Positions 17,289-27,149 of a stretch of 64,000 nt of DNA are shown here, piece by piece (position 1 is the first letter of the stretch; every line of letters begins with the position of its first letter). Under the pieces are notes generated by a model that saw only the letters and a program-made list of their open reading frames with translations, ran no database searches and was not told the origin of the DNA. Made by a program: the position numbers and the translations under genes. The stretch comes from Polynucleobacter sp. MWH-Jannik1A5 (lineage in GTDB: Bacteria > Pseudomonadota > Gammaproteobacteria > Burkholderiales > Burkholderiaceae): assembly GCF_018881795.1 (NCBI RefSeq), contig NZ_JACVPQ010000001.1, positions 1,336,721 to 1,400,720 of the forward strand, read 5' to 3'.

Positions 17289-18551
17289 ATGTTGAGACTT
17301 CCTATTGAGCTAGAAATTGGCCTGCGCTATACCCGATCTAAGCGTCGCAAGACGGTTGGGAAACGTGATGGCTTCCTTTCATTTATCTCCGGAATTTCTA
17401 CCGCCGGCATCGCTTTAGGGGTTGCTTCACTGATCGTAGTTCTTTCTGTCATGAATGGCTTTCAGAAGGAAGTGCGCGATCGCATGTTATCGGTTCTATC
17501 CCACGTAGAAATTACTGCACCTGAAGGCTTGGCAAATTGGGAGCCTCTGGCGCTCAAAGTGGCAGCGCAACCTCATGTTATTGGTGTGGCGCCTATGGTG
17601 AGTTCACAGGGCTTACTAAGTCGCGAGAGCATGATGCGCGGTGTAGCGATTCGCGGCATCTTACCAAGCGAAGAGGGCAAAGTATCTGACTTACCAAAAC
17701 AATTTGTTGCAGGCAGCATTGATGATTTAAAGCCAGGAAGTTTTGGCGTTGCCTTGGGTGCTCAGCTGGCAGCGATTGTGGGTGCTCGCGTAGGCGATCG
17801 TATTAATTTAATTGTTCCTGAGAGTGATTTAACGCCAGCGGGTGCTATGCCTCGCATGCGCACTCTTCAAGTAGTGGGTATTGTGGATAGCGGTCATTAT
17901 GAATACGACAGCTCCTTAGCTATCATGCATTGGAGGGATGCTGCTGCTCTATTGCGTTTACGTGATCCTTCTGGTTTGCGCGTTAAGGTAGATGATATGC
18001 AGCGTGCTCCAGCAATTGCGAATGAGTTGGCAGCTATCGTGCCCCAAGCGCTGTGGGTGACTGATTGGTCAAGATCTAATCGCAATTGGTTCGCTGCGGT
18101 TCAAACAGAAAAGAAAATGATGTTCATCATCCTGACTTTAATTATTGCTGTTGCTGCATTTAATTTGGTATCTACCTTGGTGATGACGGTAAATGAGAAG
18201 CAGGCAGACATTGCCATTCTGAGAACAATGGGTGCTAGCCCTGGACTGATTCAGAGAATATTTTTAATTCAGGGATTATCAATTGGTCTACTAGGCTCTT
18301 TAGCAGGGGTTGGTTTAGGTTTATTAATTGCACTCAATATTGATGTCATTGTTCCGGTTATTGAAGCAATCTTCCGTGTGCAATTCTTGCCGCGTGAGGT
18401 GTATTTCATTAGTGAGCTACCTTCTGATGTCAGAGCCAGCGATGTATTAACGGTTGGTTTGATGGCTTTTGGCCTGTCTGTATTGGCGACGCTATATCCA
18501 AGCCGTAGAGCAGCTAAGGTTCAGCCAGCGGAGGCTTTGCGTTATGAGTAA
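17289..18551 (+). CDS. lolC: Lipoprotein-releasing ABC transporter permease (LolC/E)
   Basis: The product (about 420 residues; ATG at 17289, with an in-frame GTG six bases before) has the LolC/E plan: one N-terminal transmembrane helix, a MacB-like periplasmic domain (about 60-240), then three C-terminal helices forming the FtsX domain. It lifts mature lipoproteins from the inner membrane and hands them to LolA. The gene overlaps lolD by 8 nt. Only one permease gene is present here, rather than the lolC-lolD-lolE order of enterobacteria, so the transporter may use two copies of this protein. Confidence 0.93.
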   Translation: MLRLPIELEIGLRYTRSKRRKTVGKRDGFLSFISGISTAGIALGVASLIVVLSVMNGFQKEVRDRMLSVLSHVEITAPEGLANWEPLALKVAAQPHVIGVAPMVSSQGLLSRESMMRGVAIRGILPSEEGKVSDLPKQFVAGSIDDLKPGSFGVALGAQLAAIVGARVGDRINLIVPESDLTPAGAMPRMRTLQVVGIVDSGHYEYDSSLAIMHWRDAAALLRLRDPSGLRVKVDDMQRAPAIANELAAIVPQALWVTDWSRSNRNWFAAVQTEKKMMFIILTLIIAVAAFNLVSTLVMTVNEKQADIAILRTMGASPGLIQRIFLIQGLSIGLLGSLAGVGLGLLIALNIDVIVPVIEAIFRVQFLPREVYFISELPSDVRASDVLTVGLMAFGLSVLATLYPSRRAAKVQPAEALRYE

Positions 18552-19239
18552 TTTAGAAAGTCTCGTTCTCAAAGCCAGGGACTTAGCTAAGACTTACGGT
18601 CAAGGACCTACTGCAGTTGAGGTTCTCAAGGCGATTGATTTAGATGTGGCCCCCTCGGAAAAGGTTGCCATTGTTGGCTCCTCGGGTTCTGGCAAGAGTA
18701 CTTTGCTGCATCTCTTGGGTGGCTTAGATAGCCCAAGTTCGGGCTCAGTCATGTTGGCTGGCTCCAATTTAAATAATCTGTCTGTTAAGAGATTGGATCA
18801 GCTGCGCAATCATAGTTTGGGATTCATTTACCAGTTCCATCATCTCTTAGATGAATTTAGTGCTGCGGAGAACGTGGCTTTACCTCTGCGCATCCGCGGC
18901 TTCGGCAATGATGAGTCTATGGATCGCGCCAGTAAGATGCTTAAAGCAGTTGGTTTAGCGGCTCGTGAGTTACATACTCCAGGGGAGTTGTCTGGTGGAG
19001 AGCGTCAGCGTGTTGCTGTTGCTCGTGCCTTAGTTGGTAATCCTGCTTGTGTATTGGCGGACGAGCCGACGGGTAACCTAGATACCGAGACCGCTGATGG
19101 TGTATTTGATTTGATGCTAAATATTGCTCGCGACCAAGGCACTGCCTTTGTAATCGTGACTCATGATCCAATACGCGCTAAACGTTGTGATCGGATTTTG
19201 CATTTAGAGCGTGGAGTATTAAAGCCATTCTCAGTGTGA
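18544..19239 (+). CDS. lolD: Lipoprotein-releasing ABC transporter ATPase
   Basis: Starting at the ATG at 18544, inside the end of lolC, the product has 231 residues, the standard LolD length. Upstream in-frame codons belong to lolC in another frame. It shows Walker [10 protein letters not shown], the LolD-type [14 protein letters not shown] segment, signature [15 protein letters not shown] and Walker [14 protein letters not shown]. It powers lipoprotein release with the permease encoded before it. The stop overlaps the GTG start of tatD by four bases. Confidence 0.95.
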   Translation: MSNLESLVLKARDLAKTYGQGPTAVEVLKAIDLDVAPSEKVAIVGSSGSGKSTLLHLLGGLDSPSSGSVMLAGSNLNNLSVKRLDQLRNHSLGFIYQFHHLLDEFSAAENVALPLRIRGFGNDESMDRASKMLKAVGLAARELHTPGELSGGERQRVAVARALVGNPACVLADEPTGNLDTETADGVFDLMLNIARDQGTAFVIVTHDPIRAKRCDRILHLERGVLKPFSV

Positions 19240-20087
19240 GTAGATATCCCATGTGGATCGATACCCATTGCCATTTGGATGCCCCTGAATTTGCGGGTAC
19301 ATTACCTGCGGTGATTCAGAGTGCTCAAGAAAAAAGCGTTAAAGCAATTCTTCTGCCGGCTGTAAAGGTTTCTGACTGCGCTCATGTAAAAGAATTAGCT
19401 CACCAATACAGCCAAGAGATACCTGGTTTGGTTTACACGCTAGGGGTTCATCCCTTGTATACCAATCAAGCACAAGAGGGCGATATCGAAATTCTAGAAA
19501 AAAGAATAATTGAATCACTTTCTGACCCGCGCTTTGTGGGTGTGGGTGAGATTGGTTTGGATTATTTTGTTGAGGGCTTGGATCCCTATAAACAAGAGTT
19601 CTTTTTCAATGCACAGTTGGATTTAGCGCAAAAGTATCAACTGCCTGTCATTCTGCATGTGCGTCGCTCTCAAGATGCGATTCTGAAATCCCTGCGTCGT
19701 CGCAATATATCTGGTGGCATAGCCCACGCCTTTAATGGCAGTTTTCAACAAGCCGAACAATTTATTGAACTTGGGTTTAAGTTGGGCTTCGGTGGTGCGG
19801 CAACTTATGAACGAGCGTTGCAAATTCGCAGGCTCCTAAAAGATCTCCCATTGAATACCATTGTTACTGAAACAGATTCTCCTGACATTCCACCTGCATG
19901 GCTCAGAGAAGAAGGTATTGCCTTTAATGAACCTGCTTTTGTAGGGAGAATTGCAAAAGCATTAGCATCCATTCGAGGAGTAGGCGATGCTGAGTTTTCT
20001 TCTGTGGTTTGGAATAGTGCTATGCAAGTGTTGCCACGTTGGGCCACCCTCTGCGCTGGCATCCCCAGCCTCCATTTAGCTTCCTAA
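19236..20087 (+). CDS. TatD-family metal-dependent hydrolase / DNase
   Basis: The 283-residue protein is an amidohydrolase-fold TIM barrel: metal ligands in WIDTHCHLD near the N-terminus, [11 protein letters not shown] in the middle, ILHVRRS, and the late [11 protein letters not shown] with the conserved Asp. TatD proteins are 3'-5' DNases or RNases in repair and quality control; the family also includes YcfH. The GTG at 19236 overlaps the lolD stop (GTGA), while the ATG at 19251 would shorten the protein by five residues. Both starts precede the first metal motif. Confidence 0.88.
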   Translation: MSRYPMWIDTHCHLDAPEFAGTLPAVIQSAQEKSVKAILLPAVKVSDCAHVKELAHQYSQEIPGLVYTLGVHPLYTNQAQEGDIEILEKRIIESLSDPRFVGVGEIGLDYFVEGLDPYKQEFFFNAQLDLAQKYQLPVILHVRRSQDAILKSLRRRNISGGIAHAFNGSFQQAEQFIELGFKLGFGGAATYERALQIRRLLKDLPLNTIVTETDSPDIPPAWLREEGIAFNEPAFVGRIAKALASIRGVGDAEFSSVVWNSAMQVLPRWATLCAGIPSLHLAS

Positions 20088-20091
20088 TTAT

Positions 20092-22566
20092 TTGCGTTTA
20101 GTTATTACGGCGTTTATCGCCGGGGGATCGCTCCTTTTCTTTTTGCCGCAAGTACCGAAATATTGGTTGCATACAAGCATTGCTGCGGGTATTACAAGTT
20201 TGCTTGTGAGTATTTTGGCATCACAAAATTCTCATCTAAAGAAAATAGCAGTGATTAGTTTGTTATTTACGATGGGCTTTGCCTGGAATGCTCAATATGC
20301 TGAAAGCCGCTTAAAGAATATTCTTGCAATAGAGTTTGAGGGTAAGGAATTAAACCTTCAGGGTAGGGTAGCAGCCTTGCCGCAAAGTAATTCATCGGGA
20401 GCTAAGTTTACTTTTGAAGTTAATGAAGTAAGTTTAGGCAAAGAGAAGCTAGAGCGCTTTCCAAAACGCATTTATTTGAGTTGGCAACCTGCATGGAGAA
20501 ATCCCCAAGCAGTTCCAGAAATTATTCCAGGACAACGTTGGATGTTTAAGGCTAAGCTCAAGCGTCCCTATGGCTCGCTTAATCCCTATACCTTTGATTT
20601 TGAACGCTGGTCCTTTCATCAAGACTTTGGGGCGAGTGGCTCCATAAGGCTGGGAAAGTTATTGGTTGATCAAGATATTTCCTGGGCTGAAATTGAGTTG
20701 CGTATGGAGCTGATGCGTTGGAATCTACGTCAAAAAATACGGCCTATGTTGCCAAGTGATGCTAGATACGTTGGAGTATTGATTGCTTTGGTGATGGGTG
20801 ATCAAAATGCAATTAACCAAGACGACTGGCAAGTTTTTAATGCAACTGGAATTGGGCATCTCATTTCGATATCAGGGTTACATGTCACTATGTTGGCTGG
20901 TGTTGGCGCTTCATTTGCTGCCTTCATTTGGCGTCGACGTACTTGGCCTTTGATTGCACCAGTCAGCAAGGTTGCAGCAGTCTCTGGATTTATCACGGCA
21001 TTTGTTTATGCATGGTTAGCAGGCTTTCAGATTCCGGCACAAAGAACGATGTATATGGTTGGCGTAGTGGCATTTGCGTTATGGACCGGTAGAAATCCTC
21101 GATCGTTTGATATCTGGTGGTGGGCCCTCGCCTTTGTATTACTGGTTGATCCTATGGCGCCTTATACCCCTGGGTTCTGGTTGTCTTTTGGTGCGGTGGC
21201 TGCCATCTTGTATGCGATGGGTGATTCATCTGGTTTGCTGGGGGTTCCAACCGGCAAAGAATTGGAGGTGCATTGGCAACAACGTATGTTGCAAGCCCTA
21301 AAGGAAGCGTGTCGCGTGCAGGCTGTTGTCACTCTTTCGCTTCTACCATTTACTTTGTATTGGTTTTATCAAGTCTCTATTGTTTCGCCATTAGCAAATG
21401 CATTTGCTATTCCATTGGTCAGTTATATCGTTACGCCACTAGCAATTCTCGGAGCCATGCTCCCAGAATTGATTGGGCGTTGGTTGATATGGCCCGCCCA
21501 TGCTGCTATGGAATATTTGGCAGTTGTGCTTGAATGGATGGCGGGCTGGAGTTGGTCTGTGGTCTGGTCAAAGCAGCCGGAATGGTGGGCGCTATTGATC
21601 TCTGGATTAGGAATTGTTTATGCGATCCGTCCAGGTGATATTTTGGATGCATGGAAGTGGAGGGTGCTGGGCATTGCCTTTTGCATCCCGTTATTTGCTC
21701 CAGCGATCCAGCCATTAAGTTCATTTCTCCTTGGTCATGGAGAATTTAGAGCAAGTGTTCTGGATATCGGTCAAGGTACTGCAGTGCTTATTGAGACTAA
21801 AAACAGAAGACTACTTTATGACACTGGACCCATTCAGGGTAAGAAAGATGATGCTGGGCAGAGAATTATTTTGCCCTATTTGCGTGGCACAGGAATCGAT
21901 CATATAGATCGCATGGTAATTAGTCATAGTGATAGCGATCATGTGGGAGGGGCTGCAACATTACTCAAGCACATTCATTTTGATTCGATGATCGGCTCCT
22001 TACCCAGCAACAACCCTTTATTGCAAAATTTGCAAGCCAGAAAAGTCCCTAGTATTCCCTGTAGATTTGGGCAACGCTGGGAATGGGATGGCGTCGAGTT
22101 TGTCATTTGGCATCCTCATGAGGCAACGATATTTTCTAATCAACATCCTGAAAAGCCCAATGAGATGAGTTGCGTGCTGGAGGTCCGTAACAAACAGAGT
22201 TCTCTTTGGTTGACGGGCGATGTTGAAAAACAAGGTGAAGCTGAGATTACTGAGCGATTAGACGATGCAATGCTGCAAGAAATTGGTGATAGAGAGTTGA
22301 TTTTTATGGCACCCCATCATGGCAGCAAAACATCTTCTTCGTTGGCGCTTCTAAGACGATTAAATCCTGATCAAGCATTTGCACAAAATGGTTACCGCAA
22401 TCGTTATGGGCACCCTCATGCGGATATAACGGCGCGTTACCGATATTTAGATATCCCCTTTTATCAAACGCCTGAAACAGGAGCGCAAAGTTGGTTATTT
22501 AAAAGTAATACCAAGTCTTCGACACAATTTTGGCGGCATGATATAAAACGTCTATGGCATCGATAG
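20092..22566 (+). CDS. comEC: DNA internalization-related competence protein ComEC/Rec2
   Basis: This 824-residue membrane protein has two or three N-terminal helices, a DUF4131 region, the polytopic Competence domain (about 215-500, including GIGHLISISGLHVTMLAG) and a C-terminal metallo-beta-lactamase domain with SHSDSDHVGG and later APHHGSKTSS. It is the inner-membrane channel, and possibly nuclease, for single-stranded DNA uptake in natural transformation. A TTG start at 20092, 4 nt after tatD, is the only reasonable one. Its presence suggests at least the potential for competence. Confidence 0.93.
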   Translation: MRLVITAFIAGGSLLFFLPQVPKYWLHTSIAAGITSLLVSILASQNSHLKKIAVISLLFTMGFAWNAQYAESRLKNILAIEFEGKELNLQGRVAALPQSNSSGAKFTFEVNEVSLGKEKLERFPKRIYLSWQPAWRNPQAVPEIIPGQRWMFKAKLKRPYGSLNPYTFDFERWSFHQDFGASGSIRLGKLLVDQDISWAEIELRMELMRWNLRQKIRPMLPSDARYVGVLIALVMGDQNAINQDDWQVFNATGIGHLISISGLHVTMLAGVGASFAAFIWRRRTWPLIAPVSKVAAVSGFITAFVYAWLAGFQIPAQRTMYMVGVVAFALWTGRNPRSFDIWWWALAFVLLVDPMAPYTPGFWLSFGAVAAILYAMGDSSGLLGVPTGKELEVHWQQRMLQALKEACRVQAVVTLSLLPFTLYWFYQVSIVSPLANAFAIPLVSYIVTPLAILGAMLPELIGRWLIWPAHAAMEYLAVVLEWMAGWSWSVVWSKQPEWWALLISGLGIVYAIRPGDILDAWKWRVLGIAFCIPLFAPAIQPLSSFLLGHGEFRASVLDIGQGTAVLIETKNRRLLYDTGPIQGKKDDAGQRIILPYLRGTGIDHIDRMVISHSDSDHVGGAATLLKHIHFDSMIGSLPSNNPLLQNLQARKVPSIPCRFGQRWEWDGVEFVIWHPHEATIFSNQHPEKPNEMSCVLEVRNKQSSLWLTGDVEKQGEAEITERLDDAMLQEIGDRELIFMAPHHGSKTSSSLALLRRLNPDQAFAQNGYRNRYGHPHADITARYRYLDIPFYQTPETGAQSWLFKSNTKSSTQFWRHDIKRLWHR

Positions 22567-22594
22567 ATGTGAAATGAATCAAAAGGATTTGCAG

Positions 22595-22966
22595 ATGAAT
22601 AAATTACTAGCCCTATGCTCCTTAGTTATTGTCGTTACAGTTGGTTGTGCTGGTGCGAATGTGCGCCCCTTGGTAGATATGAAGGGTGTAAATGAAAATA
22701 CATACGAAAAAGATCTAAGTGAATGCCAGGCTTATGCACAGCAACAATCTGGCATGGGTGAGACTGCTGCTAAAGGGGCTGGCGCTGGCGCAGTTGTTGG
22801 TGGCTTGTTAGGTCTTGTTACCGGTGGCAATAAAACAGGTATTGCTCAAGCAGCTGGCGCTGGTGCGGTCGTTGGTGCTGCTGGAGGGGCCTTTACAGGC
22901 AACCAAGCTCAGGAGGCGGTTGTGAAGAGGTGTCTGAGTGGGCGCGGTTACAAGGTTTTGAATTAA
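22595..22966 (+). CDS. Glycine-zipper outer-membrane lipoprotein
   Basis: With the ATG at 22595 (AAGGA upstream), the 123-residue product begins with a lipoprotein signal peptide whose lipobox ends VGC, making Cys18 the lipid-modified residue. The centre is a glycine zipper (repeats such as GAGAGAVVGGLLG and GAGAVVGAAGG) similar to YMGG/Rick_17kDa or SlyB-like proteins. Two later cysteines, one in SECQAY and one in KRCLSGRGY, may form a disulfide. An upstream ATG at 22574 would extend the signal by seven residues but lacks as good a ribosome site. Role unknown, probably envelope. Confidence 0.82.
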   Translation: MNKLLALCSLVIVVTVGCAGANVRPLVDMKGVNENTYEKDLSECQAYAQQQSGMGETAAKGAGAGAVVGGLLGLVTGGNKTGIAQAAGAGAVVGAAGGAFTGNQAQEAVVKRCLSGRGYKVLN

Positions 22967-22985
22967 AGCTGAACTAAAACACCCA

Positions 22986-23013
22986 AAAAGCCCGAGCAAC
23001 CGGGCTTTTTTAA
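22986..23013 (+). terminator. Rho-independent terminator after the glycine-zipper lipoprotein gene
   Basis: AAAAGCCCG and CGGGCTTTTTT pair around an AGCAAC loop and end in a T-run. It closes the lolC-to-lipoprotein run. Confidence 0.88.
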
Positions 23014-23029
23014 TGTCCAGAAAAGCAAA

Positions 23030-23052
23030 AAGCCCTTAAATATTAAGGGCTT
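23030..23052 (-). terminator. Terminator of tRNA-fMet
   Basis: AAGCCCTTAA and TTAAGGGCTT form a perfect 10-bp stem with a 3-nt loop. On the reverse strand it is followed by a TTTTGCTTTT run and lies 14 nt after the tRNA 3' end. Confidence 0.8.
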
Positions 23053-23065
23053 AGTACGTAATTCT

Positions 23066-23142
<77 letters not shown>

Positions 23143-23154
23143 TCTGAAGCTGAA

Positions 23155-23184
23155 ATTCTACCATTTTTTGGGGGTCTCTGTCGA
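23155..23184 (-). promoter_or_regulatory. Promoter of tRNA-fMet
   Basis: On the reverse strand, TCGACA (23184-23179) as -35 and TAGAAT (23160-23155) as -10 are separated by 18 bp, with the tRNA 5' end about 13 nt past the -10. One mismatch in each box relative to consensus. Confidence 0.6.
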
Positions 23185-23297
23185 GGTATTCCTGTAAATA
23201 ACGCATAAATAAGCGGTTTTTCATTAGAAATTCTGGATTTGATGCCCCCTTAGAAGGAGTAACATATTGCCACGCAACATCACCTTAAGGTTATGAG

Positions 23298-25238
23298 ATG
23301 TCAATTAGTAATCCAGAGTTCTCAAGCTCAACGCTTCTAAATCCAGTAGAGGTGAGTGGACCTGAGGGCGAGCATAAAAAAAGTCTTGGCGTAATGATGC
23401 TTGCGGCTATCGGCGTTGTCTTTGGAGACATCGGTACCAGCCCCTTATACGCACTTAAAGAGTGTTTTGATCCTCATCATGGCATTGCTTACACACCAGA
23501 AGCGCTATTTGGCGTGATCTCCATGATGATCTGGGCCCTGATCTTGGTTGTAACCGTTAAATATGTCTTGTTTGTCATGCGTGCGGATAACAAGGGTGAG
23601 GGCGGTGTTCTTTCTCTCATGGCTCTTGCTTTGCGCTCATTTGATAGCAAATCCAAAAGCTATTTCTTTTTCATGATTATGGGCATGTTGGGCGCTTGCA
23701 TGCTTCTTGGTGAGTCTGTAATTACTCCAGCCATTTCTGTTTTATCAGCAGTTGAGGGTATTGAGATTGCAACACCAGGCTTGCATAAATTCATCATTCC
23801 CATCTCATTGATTATTTTGGTGGCCTTGTTCCTGATTCAAAAATATGGAACCGCTGCAGTAGGTAAATTATTTGGCCCAATCACCTTAGCTTGGTTTCTG
23901 ACATTGGCTGCTTTGGGCGCCTGGAACATTGGTGATGCGCCACAAATCATTGCGGCCGTTAATCCTTTATACGCTGTTAATTTTGTGATGTTGCACCCTA
24001 CGACTGCTTACATCGTGATGGGCGCAGTGGTACTGGTTGTGACGGGTGTTGAAGCCCTCTACTTAGATATGGGTCACTTCGGACGCTCACCCGTTAGATA
24101 TGCGTGGCTATTAGTTGTTTTACCAAGCTTGCTGATTAATTATCTTGGGCAGGGAGCATTGGTTCTTTCCGATCCTGAGGCAATTAAAAATCCGTTTTAC
24201 TTAATGGTTCCTGAGTGGGCTCTTTGGCCTGTAGTTGGTTTGGCCACTGCAGCTACTGTGATTGCATCGCAGGCCGTGATTTCTGGGGCATATTCATTGG
24301 TGAGCCAAGCTATTTTGTTGGGCTTTATGCCACGCATGAATATTCTTCATACTTCTGATTCCGAACAAGGGCAGATCTATATTCCGCTTGTGAACTGGGC
24401 GCTCTTATTTATGGTAGTTGTCACCATTATTGAATTTAGAGAGTCGGTAAATTTGGCAGCTGCCTACGGTATTTCTGTGACATCTACGATGTTGATCACC
24501 ACGATATTGTTAGCTGTAGTGATGTTCCGCGAATGGAAAATGAATTTTATTTTGGTGGCCTTCATCACTGCTTCATTCTTCTTTGTTGACTTTGCTTTCT
24601 GGACCGCTAATCTTATTAAGCTAAAGGATGGTGGTTGGTATCCGCTCGCGTTGGGATTGCTCTGCTTTACCTGTTTAATTACTTGGTATCGAGGACGTCA
24701 AATATTGCGTAAGCGCGCTATGGAGGAGGGTATCCAGTTAAGTAGCTTTATCGGGGCTTTGTTGCAGCATCCCCCGCACCGTGTTGAAGGTACAGCAGTC
24801 TTCTTGACTGCCCACGTAGACTATTTACCAGTTTCTTTCTTACATAACTTGAAGCACAACCATGTCTTACATGAGAGAGTATTTTTCCTCAAAGTGAGTA
24901 TTTGGGATGTGCCTTACGTAAACGACAAGGATCGCATTACCTTGAAGGATCTCGGTGGAAATATCTTTGTTGTGCGAGCTATTTACGGTTTTAAAGAAAC
25001 GCCAGATATGGGAACTATTATTCAGCTGATTGAAACCCATTTCGATATGAAATTTGACATGATGAACACCTCATTCTTCTTGTCTCGCGATACTATCGTT
25101 CCATCAGCAATACCGGGTATGGCGATGTGGCGCGAAAAGTTGTTCTGCTGGATGTATCAAAATGCAGGACGCCAATCGAACTTCTTTAAGATTCCTGCGA
25201 ATCGTTTAGTTGAGCTAGGCGCAAAGGTCGAGATTTGA
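23298..25238 (+). CDS. kup: Low-affinity potassium uptake transporter Kup
   Basis: The 646-residue protein has about twelve transmembrane helices in the first 480 residues and a soluble C-terminal domain, as in Kup/HAK proton-potassium symporters. The family hallmark GVVFGDIGTSPLYALKE lies near residue 40. Length matches the family (620-650). The TGA stop overlaps the TTG start proposed for the next gene. It is rightward and divergent from the tRNA. Confidence 0.95.
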   Translation: MSISNPEFSSSTLLNPVEVSGPEGEHKKSLGVMMLAAIGVVFGDIGTSPLYALKECFDPHHGIAYTPEALFGVISMMIWALILVVTVKYVLFVMRADNKGEGGVLSLMALALRSFDSKSKSYFFFMIMGMLGACMLLGESVITPAISVLSAVEGIEIATPGLHKFIIPISLIILVALFLIQKYGTAAVGKLFGPITLAWFLTLAALGAWNIGDAPQIIAAVNPLYAVNFVMLHPTTAYIVMGAVVLVVTGVEALYLDMGHFGRSPVRYAWLLVVLPSLLINYLGQGALVLSDPEAIKNPFYLMVPEWALWPVVGLATAATVIASQAVISGAYSLVSQAILLGFMPRMNILHTSDSEQGQIYIPLVNWALLFMVVVTIIEFRESVNLAAAYGISVTSTMLITTILLAVVMFREWKMNFILVAFITASFFFVDFAFWTANLIKLKDGGWYPLALGLLCFTCLITWYRGRQILRKRAMEEGIQLSSFIGALLQHPPHRVEGTAVFLTAHVDYLPVSFLHNLKHNHVLHERVFFLKVSIWDVPYVNDKDRITLKDLGGNIFVVRAIYGFKETPDMGTIIQLIETHFDMKFDMMNTSFFLSRDTIVPSAIPGMAMWREKLFCWMYQNAGRQSNFFKIPANRLVELGAKVEI

Positions 25239-25744
25239 GAAAAAATCTTTTGCTTCAAACAAAGATATTTATTTCAATATTTTTGTTATCGACTGCATTG
25301 AGTGGCGTTGTGTTGGCAACTCCTGCAGAAGAGGCTGAGCTCGAGCAGTTGGATAAAATTGAGCAGGAGTTGGAGCTCCAGCGTGAGTGGGCGAAGTATC
25401 GCTGGGGTAAAGCTTCCTCTGATTGTTACCAAAATTATTGGGTGAATAGCTGCCTTAAGGATGCTCGCGCTACTTATCGTAAAGAAATTGATCCGATACG
25501 TGATCAAGAAGTGGCAGTACATGAAGTGCAACGTAAGTTACGCGAAAGCCTCAAGAATCAAGAAGATATCAAGCGCGCCGCCGAGAGGGCATCACCAGAA
25601 AAAGCAGCTGAGCGTGCAGCAAATCAGCGTGAATTCGAGCAGAAGCAAAAAGATGCTGCTGCTAGAGCTGCTGATTTAGAGCAACGTCGTAAAGATGCCC
25701 CTAAGCGTGCGCAAGAAAATAAAGCGGGCACTCAGCTCGATTAA
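25235..25744 (+). CDS. Secreted coiled-coil protein of unknown function
   Basis: The 169-residue product starts at a TTG overlapping the kup stop (TTGA). It has a signal peptide (MRKNLLLQTK, hydrophobic core, cleavage near VLA-TP), then a Glu/Lys/Arg/Ala-rich helical region to the end, likely coiled coil. Two cysteines at residues 64 and 73 could bond in the periplasm. No enzymatic motif is visible. Overlap with kup implies co-translation, but a functional link to potassium transport is only a guess. Confidence 0.75.
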   Translation: MRKNLLLQTKIFISIFLLSTALSGVVLATPAEEAELEQLDKIEQELELQREWAKYRWGKASSDCYQNYWVNSCLKDARATYRKEIDPIRDQEVAVHEVQRKLRESLKNQEDIKRAAERASPEKAAERAANQREFEQKQKDAAARAADLEQRRKDAPKRAQENKAGTQLD

Positions 25745-25777
25745 TGTTTTACTAAATTTAATTTCATTAGGTAACTC

Positions 25778-27139
25778 TTGGCTAAAGTCAAAACGGTTTA
25801 TATCTGCCAGTCTTGTGGCGGTACCTCTGCAAAGTGGCAGGGACAGTGCCCATCTTGTCAGGCCTGGAATACTATGGAAGAAGGTCTTCCTGAAACAACT
25901 TCCAATTCCCGTTTTCAGGGGTTGGCGCAATCGTTGCCACGGCAAAAGCTTTCTGCCATTACTGCTGAAGATTTACCAAGATTTAGTACTGGAGTAGAAG
26001 AGTTTGATCGTGTACTGGGCGGAGGTTTAGTGCCTGGTGGCGTAGTGCTCTTGGGTGGCGATCCTGGAATTGGTAAATCTACTTTGTTATTGCAGGCGCT
26101 TGCCGAGATGAGTGCTGCCGGTATGAATGTCCTCTATAGCAGTGGCGAAGAATCGGCTGCTCAGATTGCATTACGTGCAAAACGTATTGCATTGGACGCT
26201 CCTCAATTAGAAGTCTTAGCAGAGATTCAGTTGGAGAAACTGATTTCCATTATGGATACCGTCAAGCCACAAGTATTGGTTGTGGATTCCATTCAGACTT
26301 TGTACTCCGAAGTATTGAGTTCAGCTCCTGGTTCTGTGGCCCAAGTACGCGAGTGTGCGGCGCAACTCACTCGAGCAGCAAAGTCTAGTGGTATTTGTGT
26401 ATTGATGGTAGGTCACGTGACTAAGGATGGTCACCTCGCTGGCCCTAGAGTTTTAGAGCACATTGTTGATACTGTTTTGTATTTTGAAGGTGACACCCAT
26501 TCTTCTTTTCGTTTAGTACGCTCCATTAAGAACCGTTTCGGCGCTGTCAACGAGTTGGGTGTATTTGCCATGACAGAAAAAGGCTTGCGGGGCGTCACTA
26601 ATCCATCAGCTATTTTCTTGTCACAACATGAGCAAATGGTTCCAGGCGCTTGCGTACTAGTGACACAAGAAGGGAGCAGACCTTTGTTGGTAGAGATTCA
26701 GGCCCTAGTTGATACAGCGCATGTGCCCAATCCTCGCCGCTTAGCTGTTGGCCTGGAGCAGGCTCGCTTAGCCATGCTCTTAGCGGTATTGCATCGTCAT
26801 GCTGGCGTGGCTTGCTTTGATCAGGACGTTTTCTTAAATGCGGTAGGTGGCGTCAAGATTTCTGAGCCAGCTGCCGACTTAGCCGTCTTGCTAGCAATCC
26901 AATCATCGATTCGTAACCGCGCATTACCAAAAGAGTTAATTGTATTTGGTGAGGTTGGTTTGGCTGGAGAGATTCGCCCTTGTCCCCGTGGTCAGGAGCG
27001 TTTGAAGGAGGCTGCTAAATTGGGCTTCACTGTAGCCATCATTCCAAAAGCAAACATGCCTAAGACAAAGATTCCAGGATTGAAGGTAATTCCAGTTGAA
27101 CGGATTGATCAGGCAATCGCAGCAGCAGAACTGAGTTAA
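25778..27139 (+). CDS. radA: DNA repair protein RadA
   Basis: This 453-residue protein has an N-terminal four-cysteine zinc finger (Cys10, 13, 24, 27), a RecA-like ATPase core with Walker A GGDPGIGKST (93-102), the RadA-specific IKNRFG motif, and a C-terminal Lon-protease-like domain (after about 290). RadA promotes branch migration of recombination intermediates and, in competent bacteria, unwinds DNA at D-loops. The start is TTG at 25778; no ATG precedes the zinc finger. It is convergent with prmB. Confidence 0.95.
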   Translation: MAKVKTVYICQSCGGTSAKWQGQCPSCQAWNTMEEGLPETTSNSRFQGLAQSLPRQKLSAITAEDLPRFSTGVEEFDRVLGGGLVPGGVVLLGGDPGIGKSTLLLQALAEMSAAGMNVLYSSGEESAAQIALRAKRIALDAPQLEVLAEIQLEKLISIMDTVKPQVLVVDSIQTLYSEVLSSAPGSVAQVRECAAQLTRAAKSSGICVLMVGHVTKDGHLAGPRVLEHIVDTVLYFEGDTHSSFRLVRSIKNRFGAVNELGVFAMTEKGLRGVTNPSAIFLSQHEQMVPGACVLVTQEGSRPLLVEIQALVDTAHVPNPRRLAVGLEQARLAMLLAVLHRHAGVACFDQDVFLNAVGGVKISEPAADLAVLLAIQSSIRNRALPKELIVFGEVGLAGEIRPCPRGQERLKEAAKLGFTVAIIPKANMPKTKIPGLKVIPVERIDQAIAAAELS

Positions 27140-27149
27140 CTCTGCTGTC

